From Nocardia aobensis NBRC 100429 (GTDB taxonomy: Bacteria > Actinomycetota > Actinomycetes > Mycobacteriales > Mycobacteriaceae), in the NCBI RefSeq assembly GCF_000308375.1, contig NZ_BAFQ01000011.1, positions 1-49,352 on the forward strand: a DNA stretch of 49,352 nucleotides, given 5' to 3'. The stretch's first letter is position 1. Each line of letters begins with the position of its first letter. The notes under the pieces were generated by a model. That model was given only the letters and a program-made list of their open reading frames with translations, did no database searches and was not told the DNA's origin. Shown here piece after piece: positions 1 through 8,209 of the stretch. The position numbers and the translations under genes are program-made.

Positions 1-150
1 GATGCGGGTCTGCTCAAATACACCGATACGGTCAATGTCGGCGTGCAGAAGAAGCAGGTGCTCTCGGCGCGGGCGGGTATGCCGTTCGAGAAGCAGCTCA
101 AGAGCACCCTGCTGACACTGCGTCTGAGCCGGCGGCTGCGCATTCGCTGA
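1..150 (+). CDS. C-terminal end of an unidentified protein (5' truncated)
   Basis: An open frame enters from the left edge in frame 1 and stops with TGA at 148-150, leaving the last 49 residues. The tail is basic and leucine-rich, ending in LRLSRRLRIR. I do not recognise a family from this fragment. It is followed directly by a strong hairpin (167-206), which supports a real gene end here. Confidence 0.6.
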   Translation, partial: DAGLLKYTDTVNVGVQKKQVLSARAGMPFEKQLKSTLLTLRLSRRLRIR

Positions 151-166
151 CCGGCGCACCGGTACT

Positions 167-206
167 CGAAGGGCCCGTTCGCCCCCCACGTCGAACGGGC
201 CCTTCG
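167..206. terminator. Strong hairpin terminator between convergent genes
   Basis: A perfect 15-bp inverted repeat (167-181 with 192-206) surrounds a 10-base C-rich loop. It lies between the end of the left-edge gene and the end of the lipase on the other strand, so it can serve both. There is no clear U-tract. Confidence 0.7.
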
Positions 207-254
207 TCTCCCCGCACCTCGCTGTGCCGGGCGTCCTGCGCCGATCGCTCCGGT

Positions 255-1655
255 TTACTTCACGCCGATCGGCTTGCCGAAGAACGACGCGAAGGTCTCA
301 CCGAAGGTCGAGGCCAGCATCTGGAAACCGTTGGGGTCCAGCAACAACCATCCGGCATCGGCGGTGTGGCACCCGGGCTGGGCCGGCACGCCGTCGAGCC
401 GGTCGCGCAACCACAGCATCGCTGCCCCGCCGCCGGAGATCTCGGTGGCCACGTGTTCGGCGAAGTGTTCCCTGGTGTATTGCACTGTGGCGGAGGGGTT
501 TCGGCAGTAACTGTCGACGAGGGTGTTCACCTGGCCGACCGGGATGATCTCGTCCGGATTGCCCTGCCAGATGTACATCGGCATATCCGGCACCGATCGA
601 CCCATCCGGGTCTCGTCGAGCACGGCGGCCACCGCGGGCTGCTGCATCGGATCACCCGGAACCCGCAGCATCCCTTTCAGATTCAGGAACGGCAGCAGCG
701 CGCTGACATACTGCACGCACAATCCGCTCTGCAGCGTGGTCAGGCCCTTGCCCAGCGGGTCCATATGCTCGTCGACGAAGCGGGCGAACTCCGGATACTC
801 GCGCGTCAGGCCCATCACCGCGGCAAGAACCAGGCCCGACGTCGCTTGTCCGTTGGCCACGTTCAGTGTCATGCCGAGATCCGCGGGCACACCGCCCTCG
901 GCCGCGCCGACGATATTCAGATCCGGGGCGTAGCTGCTTTTCAGTTCGGCGGCGTGGCCGGTCGCGATCGCGCCGCCGGAGTAGCCGTAGAGACCGATCC
1001 TGGTCTGCGGGCTCAACCGCATCGGCTCGAAGTCGCGGGCCGCGCGAATGCCGTCGAGGGTGATCCGGCCGGCGAGCGGACCCGCGGCGTAGGCGTTGTT
1101 CGGTCCCTCGTGATCGGGAATCACCACCGCCCAGCCCTGCTGCAACGCCCCCTGGGCGATGACGAACTCGGCCGGGGCGACGATCTGGCCCAGGAACGGA
1201 CCGGCCGAGAAGTGCTGGATCGCGTAGGAGGGTGCGCAGTAGCCGGCCAGGGAGTCCTCGGCGATCTGCATGGAGACAAGTTTGTCCGGCGCCGAACCAC
1301 GTGGTTTCAGAACTGTCGCCACCGCCGGAATCGGTTGGTCCCGGCTGTCGTTCGACCGGTAGGAGATCTGCCATGCGTCGACGTTGACCGGTATCAGCCC
1401 CAGATTGGCCACCCGCACCTGCCGCGCGGCGATGATCTCGCCGGGCTGTTTCGCCGCGACGATCTCCGCCGCGGGGTGATAGAAGCCCGGATCCAGCTCG
1501 GGCGGCAGGGGAATCGGGGCCGCGGGTGCGACCGGCGCGGGTTCGGCGGTGGCGCTGGGCGGATGGGCCACCACCGCGGCCAGGACGGTCAGCGCCGTCG
1601 CCGCGGCGAGTACGCAGGTCGTCCGGCGGATGCGGCGCGTCCAAGGTTCGGTCAC
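255..1655 (-). CDS. Secreted lipase, LIP (secretory lipase) family
   Basis: A 466-residue exported alpha/beta hydrolase of the secretory lipase type, expected to hydrolyse triacylglycerols or other esters outside the membrane. The N-terminus is basic (TRRIRR), followed by a hydrophobic stretch and an A-x-A cleavage region, i.e. a signal peptide. The nucleophile elbow GYSGG lies near the middle. A later DEIIP segment and a C-terminal HFAEH segment are where the acid and histidine would be expected. The GTG at 1655 was chosen because AAGGAG lies 6 bases upstream; an in-frame ATG at 1694 has no such site. It stands alone, with NiCoT upstream on the same strand. The exact substrate cannot be read from sequence. 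Confidence 0.85.
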   Translation of the reverse strand: MTEPWTRRIRRTTCVLAAATALTVLAAVVAHPPSATAEPAPVAPAAPIPLPPELDPGFYHPAAEIVAAKQPGEIIAARQVRVANLGLIPVNVDAWQISYRSNDSRDQPIPAVATVLKPRGSAPDKLVSMQIAEDSLAGYCAPSYAIQHFSAGPFLGQIVAPAEFVIAQGALQQGWAVVIPDHEGPNNAYAAGPLAGRITLDGIRAARDFEPMRLSPQTRIGLYGYSGGAIATGHAAELKSSYAPDLNIVGAAEGGVPADLGMTLNVANGQATSGLVLAAVMGLTREYPEFARFVDEHMDPLGKGLTTLQSGLCVQYVSALLPFLNLKGMLRVPGDPMQQPAVAAVLDETRMGRSVPDMPMYIWQGNPDEIIPVGQVNTLVDSYCRNPSATVQYTREHFAEHVATEISGGGAAMLWLRDRLDGVPAQPGCHTADAGWLLLDPNGFQMLASTFGETFASFFGKPIGVK

Positions 1656-1792
1656 ACTCGGCTCCTTCACTAATGCGAGACTGCTCCGTCTCACATATGC
1701 AGCGAACTATGGCACAGGTGTGATCGCCGTCGCAAGAATTTCGGTCGTCGGCCGCCGATTGTGTGCGGCTCGACGAGATGCGGTTCGAACGG

Positions 1793-2899
1793 TCAGGCCG
1801 ATTCTTCGGTCGGCGCGGGCGCCCAGCGCTCGTCCACCTTCGCCAGCCGCCAGTAGGCGACCGCGACAATCCAGGCGAGGACGAACAATCCGACGATCGC
1901 GAATCCCGCGTTGTTGAGGTCGATGCCGGCGATCCACTCCGCCACCGGACCGCCGAATCCGGTGTCGTCGTGCAGCACCTTGATCAGCTCGATCGAGCCG
2001 ATGAACAGGGCCACCGCGATCGACAGACCGGTGATGGCCAGGTTGTAGAAGATCTTGCGCACCGGATCGGAGAACGCCCAGTCGTAAGCGACGTTCATGA
2101 ACAGGCCGTCGATCGTGTCCATCACGCTCATCCCGGCGGCGAACAGCAGCGGCAGCACCACGATCGCGTACCAGGGCAGTCCGGCCGCCGCGCCGGACCC
2201 GGCGAGTGCGAGCAGCGCCACCTCGGTCGCGGTGTCGAACCCCAGGCCGAACAGCACACCGACCGGATAGACGTGCACCGGCCGCCCCACCATCCGCATC
2301 ACCGGCGCCAGCAGGCGTGCCAGGAATCCGCGCGAATCGAGCGCCGCCTCCAGTTCCGCGCGATCGTAGTGCCCGCTGTCGCGCAGCCGGCGGAACACGC
2401 GCCAGATACCGATCAGCGCAACCACATTGAGCAAACCGATCAGATACAGGAACGAGCCGGAGGCCACGGTCGAGATGGTGCCGAGTGTCTTGCGGGTCGA
2501 GGAGTCCTCGTCGACCAGTGTGCCCACCACGTGCGCACCGGCCACCACCAGCGCGGCGAGGACGAACACGATCGTGGAATGTCCCATCGCGAACCAGAAT
2601 CCGACCGACTTGGGGCGTTTGCCGTCGCTCATCAGCTTGCGCGTGGTGTTGTCGATGGCGGCGATGTGGTCGGCGTCGAAGGCGTGACGCAGCCCGAAGG
2701 TGTAGGCGGTGATGCCCAGCCCGATGCCGAAGACCTCGGTGCCGATGTGATAACCGTGCGGGGCGATCGCACCGAACAGCAGGCCGAATCCGATCAGATG
2801 CATCAGCGCGACCACGCCGAGCAGCACCCCGGCCTCCAGCCAGTCGCGCCGGGACCAGTCCCGCAGGACATCGCGAAGTAGACGGCGACGAGAGGACAT
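1793..2899 (-). CDS. NiCoT-family cobalt/nickel permease
   Basis: A 368-residue membrane permease of the HoxN/NixA/HupN (NiCoT) family, importing Co2+ or Ni2+. The family signatures are plain: RHAFDADHI in the second helix, then GLGFDTATE and AGMSVMDT. Around eight hydrophobic segments are visible. The ATG at 2899 was chosen because the longer open frame runs back through the cobalamin riboswitch; AGAAGG lies about 10 bases upstream. Control by a B12 riboswitch argues for cobalt as the main cargo. That is inference, since family members differ in Co/Ni preference. Confidence 0.93.
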   Translation of the reverse strand: MSSRRRLLRDVLRDWSRRDWLEAGVLLGVVALMHLIGFGLLFGAIAPHGYHIGTEVFGIGLGITAYTFGLRHAFDADHIAAIDNTTRKLMSDGKRPKSVGFWFAMGHSTIVFVLAALVVAGAHVVGTLVDEDSSTRKTLGTISTVASGSFLYLIGLLNVVALIGIWRVFRRLRDSGHYDRAELEAALDSRGFLARLLAPVMRMVGRPVHVYPVGVLFGLGFDTATEVALLALAGSGAAAGLPWYAIVVLPLLFAAGMSVMDTIDGLFMNVAYDWAFSDPVRKIFYNLAITGLSIAVALFIGSIELIKVLHDDTGFGGPVAEWIAGIDLNNAGFAIVGLFVLAWIVAVAYWRLAKVDERWAPAPTEESA

Positions 2900-2949
2900 G
2901 GGCCCCAACCCTTCTGGGGAACCCGCGTCCCCGTCCGTGCGCAGCGACG

Positions 2950-3036
2950 AAAGGGGTCTGGCTGACAGCATGGGCTGAACACAGTGGCGCGACCGCACCG
3001 GATTGACACCGGTTTCCCGTTCCCATCGCGAGAACT
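2950..3036 (-). promoter_or_regulatory. Cobalamin (B12) riboswitch
   Basis: Reading the minus strand, the leader holds the hallmarks of the cobalamin aptamer in order: a GGGAA element, AAACCGGTG, CAATCCGGTGCGG, then GCCACTGTG, and finally AGCCAGACCCC. These match the conserved core and B12-box of the known class. It ends about 50 bases before the permease start, close enough to control translation or termination. High cobalamin should lower permease expression. I see no strong terminator between aptamer and gene, so translational control is more likely. Confidence 0.92.
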
Positions 3037-3042
3037 CTGCGG

Positions 3043-3048
3043 ACTATA
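3043..3048 (-). promoter_or_regulatory. -10 element for the riboswitch-permease transcript
   Basis: TATAGT on the minus strand lies about 7 bases before the first bases of the riboswitch. No good -35 element is visible. Confidence 0.5.
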
Positions 3049-3226
3049 CCAACGACCGGCGCCCGTGCGACCACGGTCATCGCAGGTCGCGACGACGGGG
3101 CGAGCGGATCTCCGCGCGATGAAATGTCGGGTATGCGCCCGTAAGCCCAGGAAATAGGGGAGACTCGGCGTAACACAGTCTGTAGTGCGACGGCTGTGTG
3201 CCGGGTACCAGTTCCACAGGGTCAGC

Positions 3227-3254
3227 GTTTCAGCAATGCCGTTTCAGCAATGCC
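3227..3254 (+). repeat. Perfect 14-bp tandem duplication
   Basis: The unit GTTTCAGCAATGCC occurs twice, head to tail, immediately upstream of the ribosome-binding site of the methyltransferase gene. Confidence 0.95.
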
Positions 3255-3266
3255 AGGGGAGCCTTC

Positions 3267-4100
3267 ATGTCGCAGTCTTCTGCCGCGTACCCGAGTGTGG
3301 TGCCGGTCGGGGTGGATACCGCTCGTGCCAGTATCGCGCGCGTCTACGATGCCGCCCTGAACGGCAAGGACAACTTCGAAGTCGACCGTGAAGTGCTCGC
3401 CCAGGTGCGTGCCGTGGCCCCGCAGGTGAACGATCTGGCCTGGGCCAACCGCGACTTCCTGATCAGAGCGTGCCGCTTCCTGGCCGCGCAGGCCGGGATC
3501 GACCAGTACCTCGACCTGGGGTCGGGGCTGCCGACGGCGGAGAACACCCATCAGGTGGTGCAGCGGATCCGGCCGGAGGCCCGGGTGGTCTACGTCGACA
3601 ACGATCCGATGGTGCTGGCGCACGCACGGGCGCTGCTCGAGTCGAATTCGCAGACCAGCATCGTCGCCTGCGACATCTTCCGCCCGCACGAGGTGCTCAC
3701 CGACCCGACGGTGCGCGACGACCTCGACTTCTCCCGGCCGCTGGCGCTGTTTCAGATCGGGACCCTGCAGCACTATCTCGATGACGACGCCTCGGCCCTG
3801 ATGCGGACCTATATCGACGCGCTGCCCTCCGGTTCGTACGTGGCGATCGCGCACTTCTACGATCCGGAGGACTCCGGGCCGAGCGAACTGGCCCGCAAGA
3901 TGGAGGACAGGTTCGTCCACAGTCCGATGGGCAGCGGGCGATTCCGCACCCGGGAGGAGATTCAGGCCCTGTTCGGCGGCTTGAAGATGGTCGAACCGGG
4001 GCTCGTACTGTGCGACGACTGGTGGCCGGACGGACCGCGGCTCACACCGCTGTCGGACGTGCGCCGGTGCATCCTGGGCGGCGTCGGCCGCAAGCCGTGA
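3267..4100 (+). CDS. SAM-dependent methyltransferase, DUF574 type
   Basis: A 277-residue cytoplasmic protein that resembles the actinobacterial DUF574 methyltransferases. The SAM site is visible as YLDLGSGLPT (motif I) and VVYVDNDPMV (motif II), followed by the typical ALFQIGTLQHY segment and an AIAHFYDP strand. The ATG at 3267 has AGGGGAG 8-14 bases upstream. The substrate is unknown; members of this family are abundant in Nocardia and Streptomyces and mostly uncharacterised. It converges on the oxygenase gene with a one-base gap, so the two genes probably share termination space. Confidence 0.85.
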   Translation: MSQSSAAYPSVVPVGVDTARASIARVYDAALNGKDNFEVDREVLAQVRAVAPQVNDLAWANRDFLIRACRFLAAQAGIDQYLDLGSGLPTAENTHQVVQRIRPEARVVYVDNDPMVLAHARALLESNSQTSIVACDIFRPHEVLTDPTVRDDLDFSRPLALFQIGTLQHYLDDDASALMRTYIDALPSGSYVAIAHFYDPEDSGPSELARKMEDRFVHSPMGSGRFRTREEIQALFGGLKMVEPGLVLCDDWWPDGPRLTPLSDVRRCILGGVGRKP

Positions 4101-4101
4101 G

Positions 4102-5106
4102 TCAATACACCCGCGCGGGTGCGCTCGGGGTGATGCCGTGATGGAGTTCGGCGACGTCCGGATGCGCCCGGATGCGTGATTTCCAGGCGTTCTGCCCGTA
4201 CGTCTCGAAAATCGGATTGTCCGGGTCGGCGGTGACTCCGCGTGCGTCCGCGGCGAGGTTCGGTGGCAGTGGTAGCAGCGGTATGCGGGCGTTCAGCGCC
4301 GGATTCAGGAAATACGGGACGGAGATGCGGTCGGTGCCCGGTTCCGGGGCGAGTACGCGGTGCCGGGTGGCACGCAGATAGCCGCCGCTGGCCACCTCGA
4401 GCAATTCGCCGATATTCACGATGAAGGCGCCCGGCAGCGGCGGCGCGTCCACCCAATCGCCGGACGACAGCTCCACCTGCAGACCGTGCGAATCCGGTTC
4501 CACCAGCAGGAGTGTGAGCACACCGGAATCCTTGTGCGCGCCGACGCCCTGGGGATTGTCCGGGTTACCGGGATAGCGGACCACCTTGATCAGGGTGGCC
4601 GGGCGGTCCGCGAACGCGGGATCGAAGATGTTCTCCGGCGCACCGAGTGCCGCGGCCCAGTGCCGCAGCAGGGCACGCCCGACCCGAGCGAGAGATTCGT
4701 CCCAATCACGCAGTGCGGGACGTAGTTCCGGAAGTGCCGTCGGCCAGAGATTGGGGCCCTGCAATCGCCAGTACCCCTCCGCCCCGGCGATCGCCTCGGC
4801 CTCCGGCCCGATATCGATCTGCTCGCGCCAGTCGACCCGGCCGTTGGTCAGCTCGCCGCCGAGTCGCGAATAGCCGCGGAACTGCGGGCTGCGCAACTGA
4901 CTGATCTCCTGCTTGGCCGCCTCCGGCAGCGCGAAGAACCGCCGCGCCAAGGCGAGCAGTTCGGCGCCGCGCTCGGGTGCGACGCCGTGACCGACCAGAT
5001 AGAAGAAACCGAATTCGTGTGTGGCCTCGCGTAATTCGTTGCGGAACCGCAGTGGATCGGAATCCGCGGTCGTCAGATCGAGTACCGGGAGTACGCGGTC
5101 GGTCAT
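4102..5106 (-). CDS. Isopenicillin N synthase-like 2-oxoglutarate/Fe(II) oxygenase
   Basis: A 334-residue non-haem iron oxygenase with the N-terminal DIOX_N region (GFFYLVGHGV, residues 33-42) and a C-terminal jelly roll. The iron ligands H191, D193 (AHKDSG) and H249 (RHRVLAP) are all present, as is the co-substrate motif R260-x-S262. The family oxidises small molecules. Which one cannot be told; this branch is not a true penicillin synthase, given the absence of other beta-lactam genes. It is divergent from the orphan binding protein at 5318, with about 210 bases between them, so the two may be co-regulated. Confidence 0.85.
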   Translation of the reverse strand: MTDRVLPVLDLTTADSDPLRFRNELREATHEFGFFYLVGHGVAPERGAELLALARRFFALPEAAKQEISQLRSPQFRGYSRLGGELTNGRVDWREQIDIGPEAEAIAGAEGYWRLQGPNLWPTALPELRPALRDWDESLARVGRALLRHWAAALGAPENIFDPAFADRPATLIKVVRYPGNPDNPQGVGAHKDSGVLTLLLVEPDSHGLQVELSSGDWVDAPPLPGAFIVNIGELLEVASGGYLRATRHRVLAPEPGTDRISVPYFLNPALNARIPLLPLPPNLAADARGVTADPDNPIFETYGQNAWKSRIRAHPDVAELHHGITPSAPARVY

Positions 5107-5317
5107 CGCACATCCTCATCCTCGTTCGCGGGCGGTAATCCCCAGATCTACCGCATTCGCGCAGGTGTCCGAAAGGGTTGGACTCGCCCGGAATGCAATC
5201 GCTCCAACCGAATCGTCGTGATTCAAAGGGGAGGCTTCGTAATTCGCACCACCTAGGCTCGGCCGGGCCGACGCGCACCACCGTGCCGCCGTGCGCAGTG
5301 TCGAGAGGAATTACCTG

Positions 5318-6361
5318 ATGTCCGGACGTATCCGCACCGCATTATCCATTTTCGCAGCCGGTACGGCTGCCGCTGTGCTGCTCACCGCGTGCGGCAGCGG
5401 AGGGTCCGCCCACACCGAGAACGGGGTGACCTCGCTGCGGTATCTGGGCTGGACCGATCAGGTCACGCTTCCGGAGGTCGCGGAGAACCTCGGATTCTTC
5501 GACGGCAAGATCAAACTCGACTACGTCGGCAACACCATCAGCGGTCCGCAGGAAATCCAGACCGCCGCGACCGGGCAGATCGACTTCGGCGGGGCATTCG
5601 CCGGTGCGGTCGCCAAGCTGGCCGGCGCCGGGGCGCCCATCACCGCGGTGGTCAACTACTACGGGTCGGACGAAAAGTCCTTCCAGGGTTATTACACGCT
5701 CGACAACAGCCCGATTCGTACGGCCGCCGATCTGGTCGGCAAGAAGGTCGGCGTGAATACGCTCGGTGGCCAGAACGAGGCCGATATCCACGATGCGTTG
5801 AAAAAGGCCGGACTGAGCGTCGACCAGATCAAATCGGTGCAATTGGTGGCGCTGCCGCCGCCGAATATCGAACAGGCGCTGCGTCAGGGACAGATCGACG
5901 CCGCGGCATTGAACGGCCAGTTCCAGCAGCGTGCGGTGGCCAACGGCGGGGTGCGTCCGATCTTCACCGAACTCGACGAATACGGCGGCCCGATCAACGG
6001 CGGCCCCTACGTCTTCCGCAACGACTTCATCGCGAAGAACCCCGACGTGGTCCGCGCCTTCACCACCGGCGTCGCGAAGGCGATCGAGTGGGAGCGCAGC
6101 ACGCCGCGCGACCAGGTGATCGCGAAATTCACCGACATCATCAACGCCCGCCACCGCGCCGGTGAGGACACCTCGACGCTGAAATACTGGCTGTCCGTGG
6201 GTGTTCCGGCCCGCTACGGCAAACTGTCGGACGGGGACTTCACCCGTTGGCAGAGCTGGCTCGAGGACACCGGGGCCATCGATCACAAGCTGGATCCGAG
6301 CAAGTTCTACACGAACAAGTTCAACTCGCTGCTGCAGTCCTCGGACGCGTCCGGGAAGTAG
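5318..6361 (+). CDS. Lipoprotein substrate-binding protein, sulfonate/nitrate/taurine ABC type
   Basis: A 347-residue NMT1/SsuA-like periplasmic-type binding protein. The signal peptide ends in a lipobox, LLTAC, with the lipidated cysteine at residue 25. The mature part carries the family pattern of a short first strand with LGWTDQ, then NLGFFDGK, GQIDFG and VGKKVGVN. The start at 5318 is preceded by GAGAGGA; an in-frame ATG at 5291 is less well placed. No permease or ATPase gene is nearby, so it is either an orphan receptor or uses components encoded elsewhere. Its ligand may be the substrate of the divergent oxygenase; that is speculation. Confidence 0.85.
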   Translation: MSGRIRTALSIFAAGTAAAVLLTACGSGGSAHTENGVTSLRYLGWTDQVTLPEVAENLGFFDGKIKLDYVGNTISGPQEIQTAATGQIDFGGAFAGAVAKLAGAGAPITAVVNYYGSDEKSFQGYYTLDNSPIRTAADLVGKKVGVNTLGGQNEADIHDALKKAGLSVDQIKSVQLVALPPPNIEQALRQGQIDAAALNGQFQQRAVANGGVRPIFTELDEYGGPINGGPYVFRNDFIAKNPDVVRAFTTGVAKAIEWERSTPRDQVIAKFTDIINARHRAGEDTSTLKYWLSVGVPARYGKLSDGDFTRWQSWLEDTGAIDHKLDPSKFYTNKFNSLLQSSDASGK

Positions 6362-6434
6362 CGCCGCACGCACATCGTGCCCCGGCGGGTCGGTAGCGGC
6401 GAGCCGACCCGCCGGTACGGCATCATCGGTGCCC

Positions 6435-7703
6435 ATGAGCGACTCCGCGACCACCGGCGGCGCCCGCGGACCGGCGCACCGCCGCATCCCGATGACCGGC
6501 CGCGATCCCGACGAACCCGGACGCGTGTCCTCACCGCTGGAGCTGCTGTTCGATCTGACCTTCGTGGTCGCGGTCGGCACCTCGGCGTCGTATTTCGCCG
6601 AGATGGTGGCCGACGGGCACGCGGGCAAGGCGGTGGTCGCCTTCGTGCTGGCGATGTTCGCGATCGTCAACGCCTGGATCAATTTCAGCTGGTTCGCCTC
6701 GGCGTTCGACACCGACGACTGGCTGTACCGCGTGCTCACCATGGTGGTGATGATCGGCGTCGTGGTCTTCGCCCTCGGCCTGCCCGCGATGTTCCACTCG
6801 GTCGACGTGGGCGATCACCTCGACGTGCGGGTGATGGTCGTCGGCTACATCGTGATGCGGATCGCGATGGTGCTGCAGTGGTGGCGCGCCGGGCGGGAGT
6901 CGCCCTCCTTCCGGCACGTCGGCTACGGGAGTATCCGCTGGACGATCATCGCCCAAATCGGTTGGGTGATCATCGCATTCGTCCCCATGCCGCTGCTCGT
7001 CGCCGGTGTGGGATGCGTGCTGCTCGGCGTGCTGGAACTGCTCGTACCGGTGCTGACCCAGGGCCGCGCGAGCGGCACCCCGTGGCATCCGCACCACGTC
7101 GCCGAACGCTACAGCCTGTTCGCCATCATCGCCCTCGGTGAGGGCGTGGTCGGCACGGTCGCCTCCTCGGGCGGGCTGCTCGGCGGCAGCGACGGTGCGG
7201 ACTGGAGTGCCGACGCGATCGCGATCGTGGTCGCCGGCGTGGGCCTGACCTTCGGCATGTGGTGGGTGTACTTCACCACCCCGTTCGGCGAGATCCTCGT
7301 GCACCGCCGCAACCGCGGCTACCTGTTCGGATACGGCCACATCCCGCTCTACATGGGTATCGCCGGCGCCGGCGCGGGCCTGCACGTCGCGGGCCTGTCA
7401 CTCGAGCACCACTCCCATATCGGCCCGGTCGCGGTGGTCCTGGCCTTGGCGCTGCCGGTCGGCGTCTACCTGCTGATGGTCTACCTGCTGCACACGCTGC
7501 TGCTGTCGGCGCCCGACCCGTTCCACATCCTGCTGCTGACCCTCACGGCCCTGGTGCTGGCCCTCGCGGTGATCCTCGCCGCGTTCGGCGTCTCGATCTC
7601 CGTCTGCCTGCTGGTCGTGATGATCTCCCCGTTCATCACCGTGGTCGGCTACGAAACCATCGGGTATCGGCACCAGCGCGAGATGCTCGCGAATCTGGAG
7701 TGA
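6435..7703 (+). CDS. LtrA-family (low temperature requirement A) membrane protein
   Basis: A 422-residue multi-pass membrane protein with the signature beginning SSPLELLFDLTFVVA shortly after a polar N-terminus. About ten to twelve hydrophobic helices follow, with HPHHVAERYSLFAIIALGEG in the middle, which is typical of the LtrA family. The biochemical role is not established; the name comes from a Listeria cold-growth mutant. The ATG at 6435 was chosen because the longer frame upstream overlaps the preceding binding-protein gene and lacks family similarity. No ribosome-binding site stands out. Confidence 0.88.
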   Translation: MSDSATTGGARGPAHRRIPMTGRDPDEPGRVSSPLELLFDLTFVVAVGTSASYFAEMVADGHAGKAVVAFVLAMFAIVNAWINFSWFASAFDTDDWLYRVLTMVVMIGVVVFALGLPAMFHSVDVGDHLDVRVMVVGYIVMRIAMVLQWWRAGRESPSFRHVGYGSIRWTIIAQIGWVIIAFVPMPLLVAGVGCVLLGVLELLVPVLTQGRASGTPWHPHHVAERYSLFAIIALGEGVVGTVASSGGLLGGSDGADWSADAIAIVVAGVGLTFGMWWVYFTTPFGEILVHRRNRGYLFGYGHIPLYMGIAGAGAGLHVAGLSLEHHSHIGPVAVVLALALPVGVYLLMVYLLHTLLLSAPDPFHILLLTLTALVLALAVILAAFGVSISVCLLVVMISPFITVVGYETIGYRHQREMLANLE

Positions 7704-7738
7704 GTAGGGCGCGGCCGGCGCCTCGGGCCCTCGCCGGT

Positions 7739-8071
7739 CTATCGCGGTCCGGACGACCAATACGGCGTCTGCGGCTGCTGAGCCGAACTCTGCTGAGCCG
7801 AATTCTGCTGCGGCGGGCTCCACAGCGGGACGTCCTGCTTCTGCGGAGGCGTCCACAGCGGGACATCCTGGTGCTGCGGCGGGGTCCACATCGGCAGATC
7901 CTGGTGCTGCGGCGGGGTCCACATCGGCAGATCCTGATTCTGCGGCGCGACCGGCGCCGCACCACCCTGGCGCCGCCCGGACGACTTGACCAGACTGACG
8001 ACCAACAGAACCGCTCCCGCAATGAGGATGATGATCCCCAGAATCGCCACCAAGCCGATGAGTGCCGCCAC
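7739..8071 (-). CDS. Small membrane protein with four WTPPQ-type repeats
   Basis: A protein of about 110 residues with one N-terminal transmembrane helix (roughly residues 2-29), a short basic-polar linker (KSSGRRQGG), and four consecutive 11-residue repeats of the form QxQDxPxWxPP. It ends in a Gln/Ser tail (SAQQ units) and a YWSSGPR terminus. With no cleavage site visible, the repeat region should lie in the cytoplasm or just outside the membrane. I recognise no family. The start is a GTG at 8071 or a TTG at 8077, and neither has a clear ribosome-binding site. It converges with the LtrA-like gene. Confidence 0.7.
   Translation of the reverse strand: MAALIGLVAILGIIILIAGAVLLVVSLVKSSGRRQGGAAPVAPQNQDLPMWTPPQHQDLPMWTPPQHQDVPLWTPPQKQDVPLWSPPQQNSAQQSSAQQPQTPYWSSGPR
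7811..7942 (-). repeat. Four tandem 33-bp coding repeats
   Basis: These are the four 11-codon units of the small membrane protein, lying end to end (4 x 33 bases). The two central copies are nearly identical in DNA; the outer ones carry conservative changes (Leu/Val, Met/Leu, Thr/Ser), which suggests recent duplication under selection on the protein. Confidence 0.9.
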
Positions 8072-8209
8072 GAACAAAGTTGTAGCACAGGGAATTCCGA
8101 TGGTCCCGGAAATGGGAAGGGAGCTCGCCCGGCGGACGGGTCACCGATGTGTCGGCGCGTGTGCGCCACGTGGCACAGCGTTGTCGTCGAGGTATCGAAG
8201 CCGCGTGCG

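Noticed and set aside
4102..5106. A beta-lactam biosynthesis gene
   Set aside because: Although the fold is isopenicillin N synthase-like, no peptide synthetase or other beta-lactam gene is nearby, and most relatives of this type have other roles.
7811..7942. A CRISPR-like or non-coding repeat array
   Set aside because: The units are contiguous, 33 bases long with no spacers, and keep one protein pattern.
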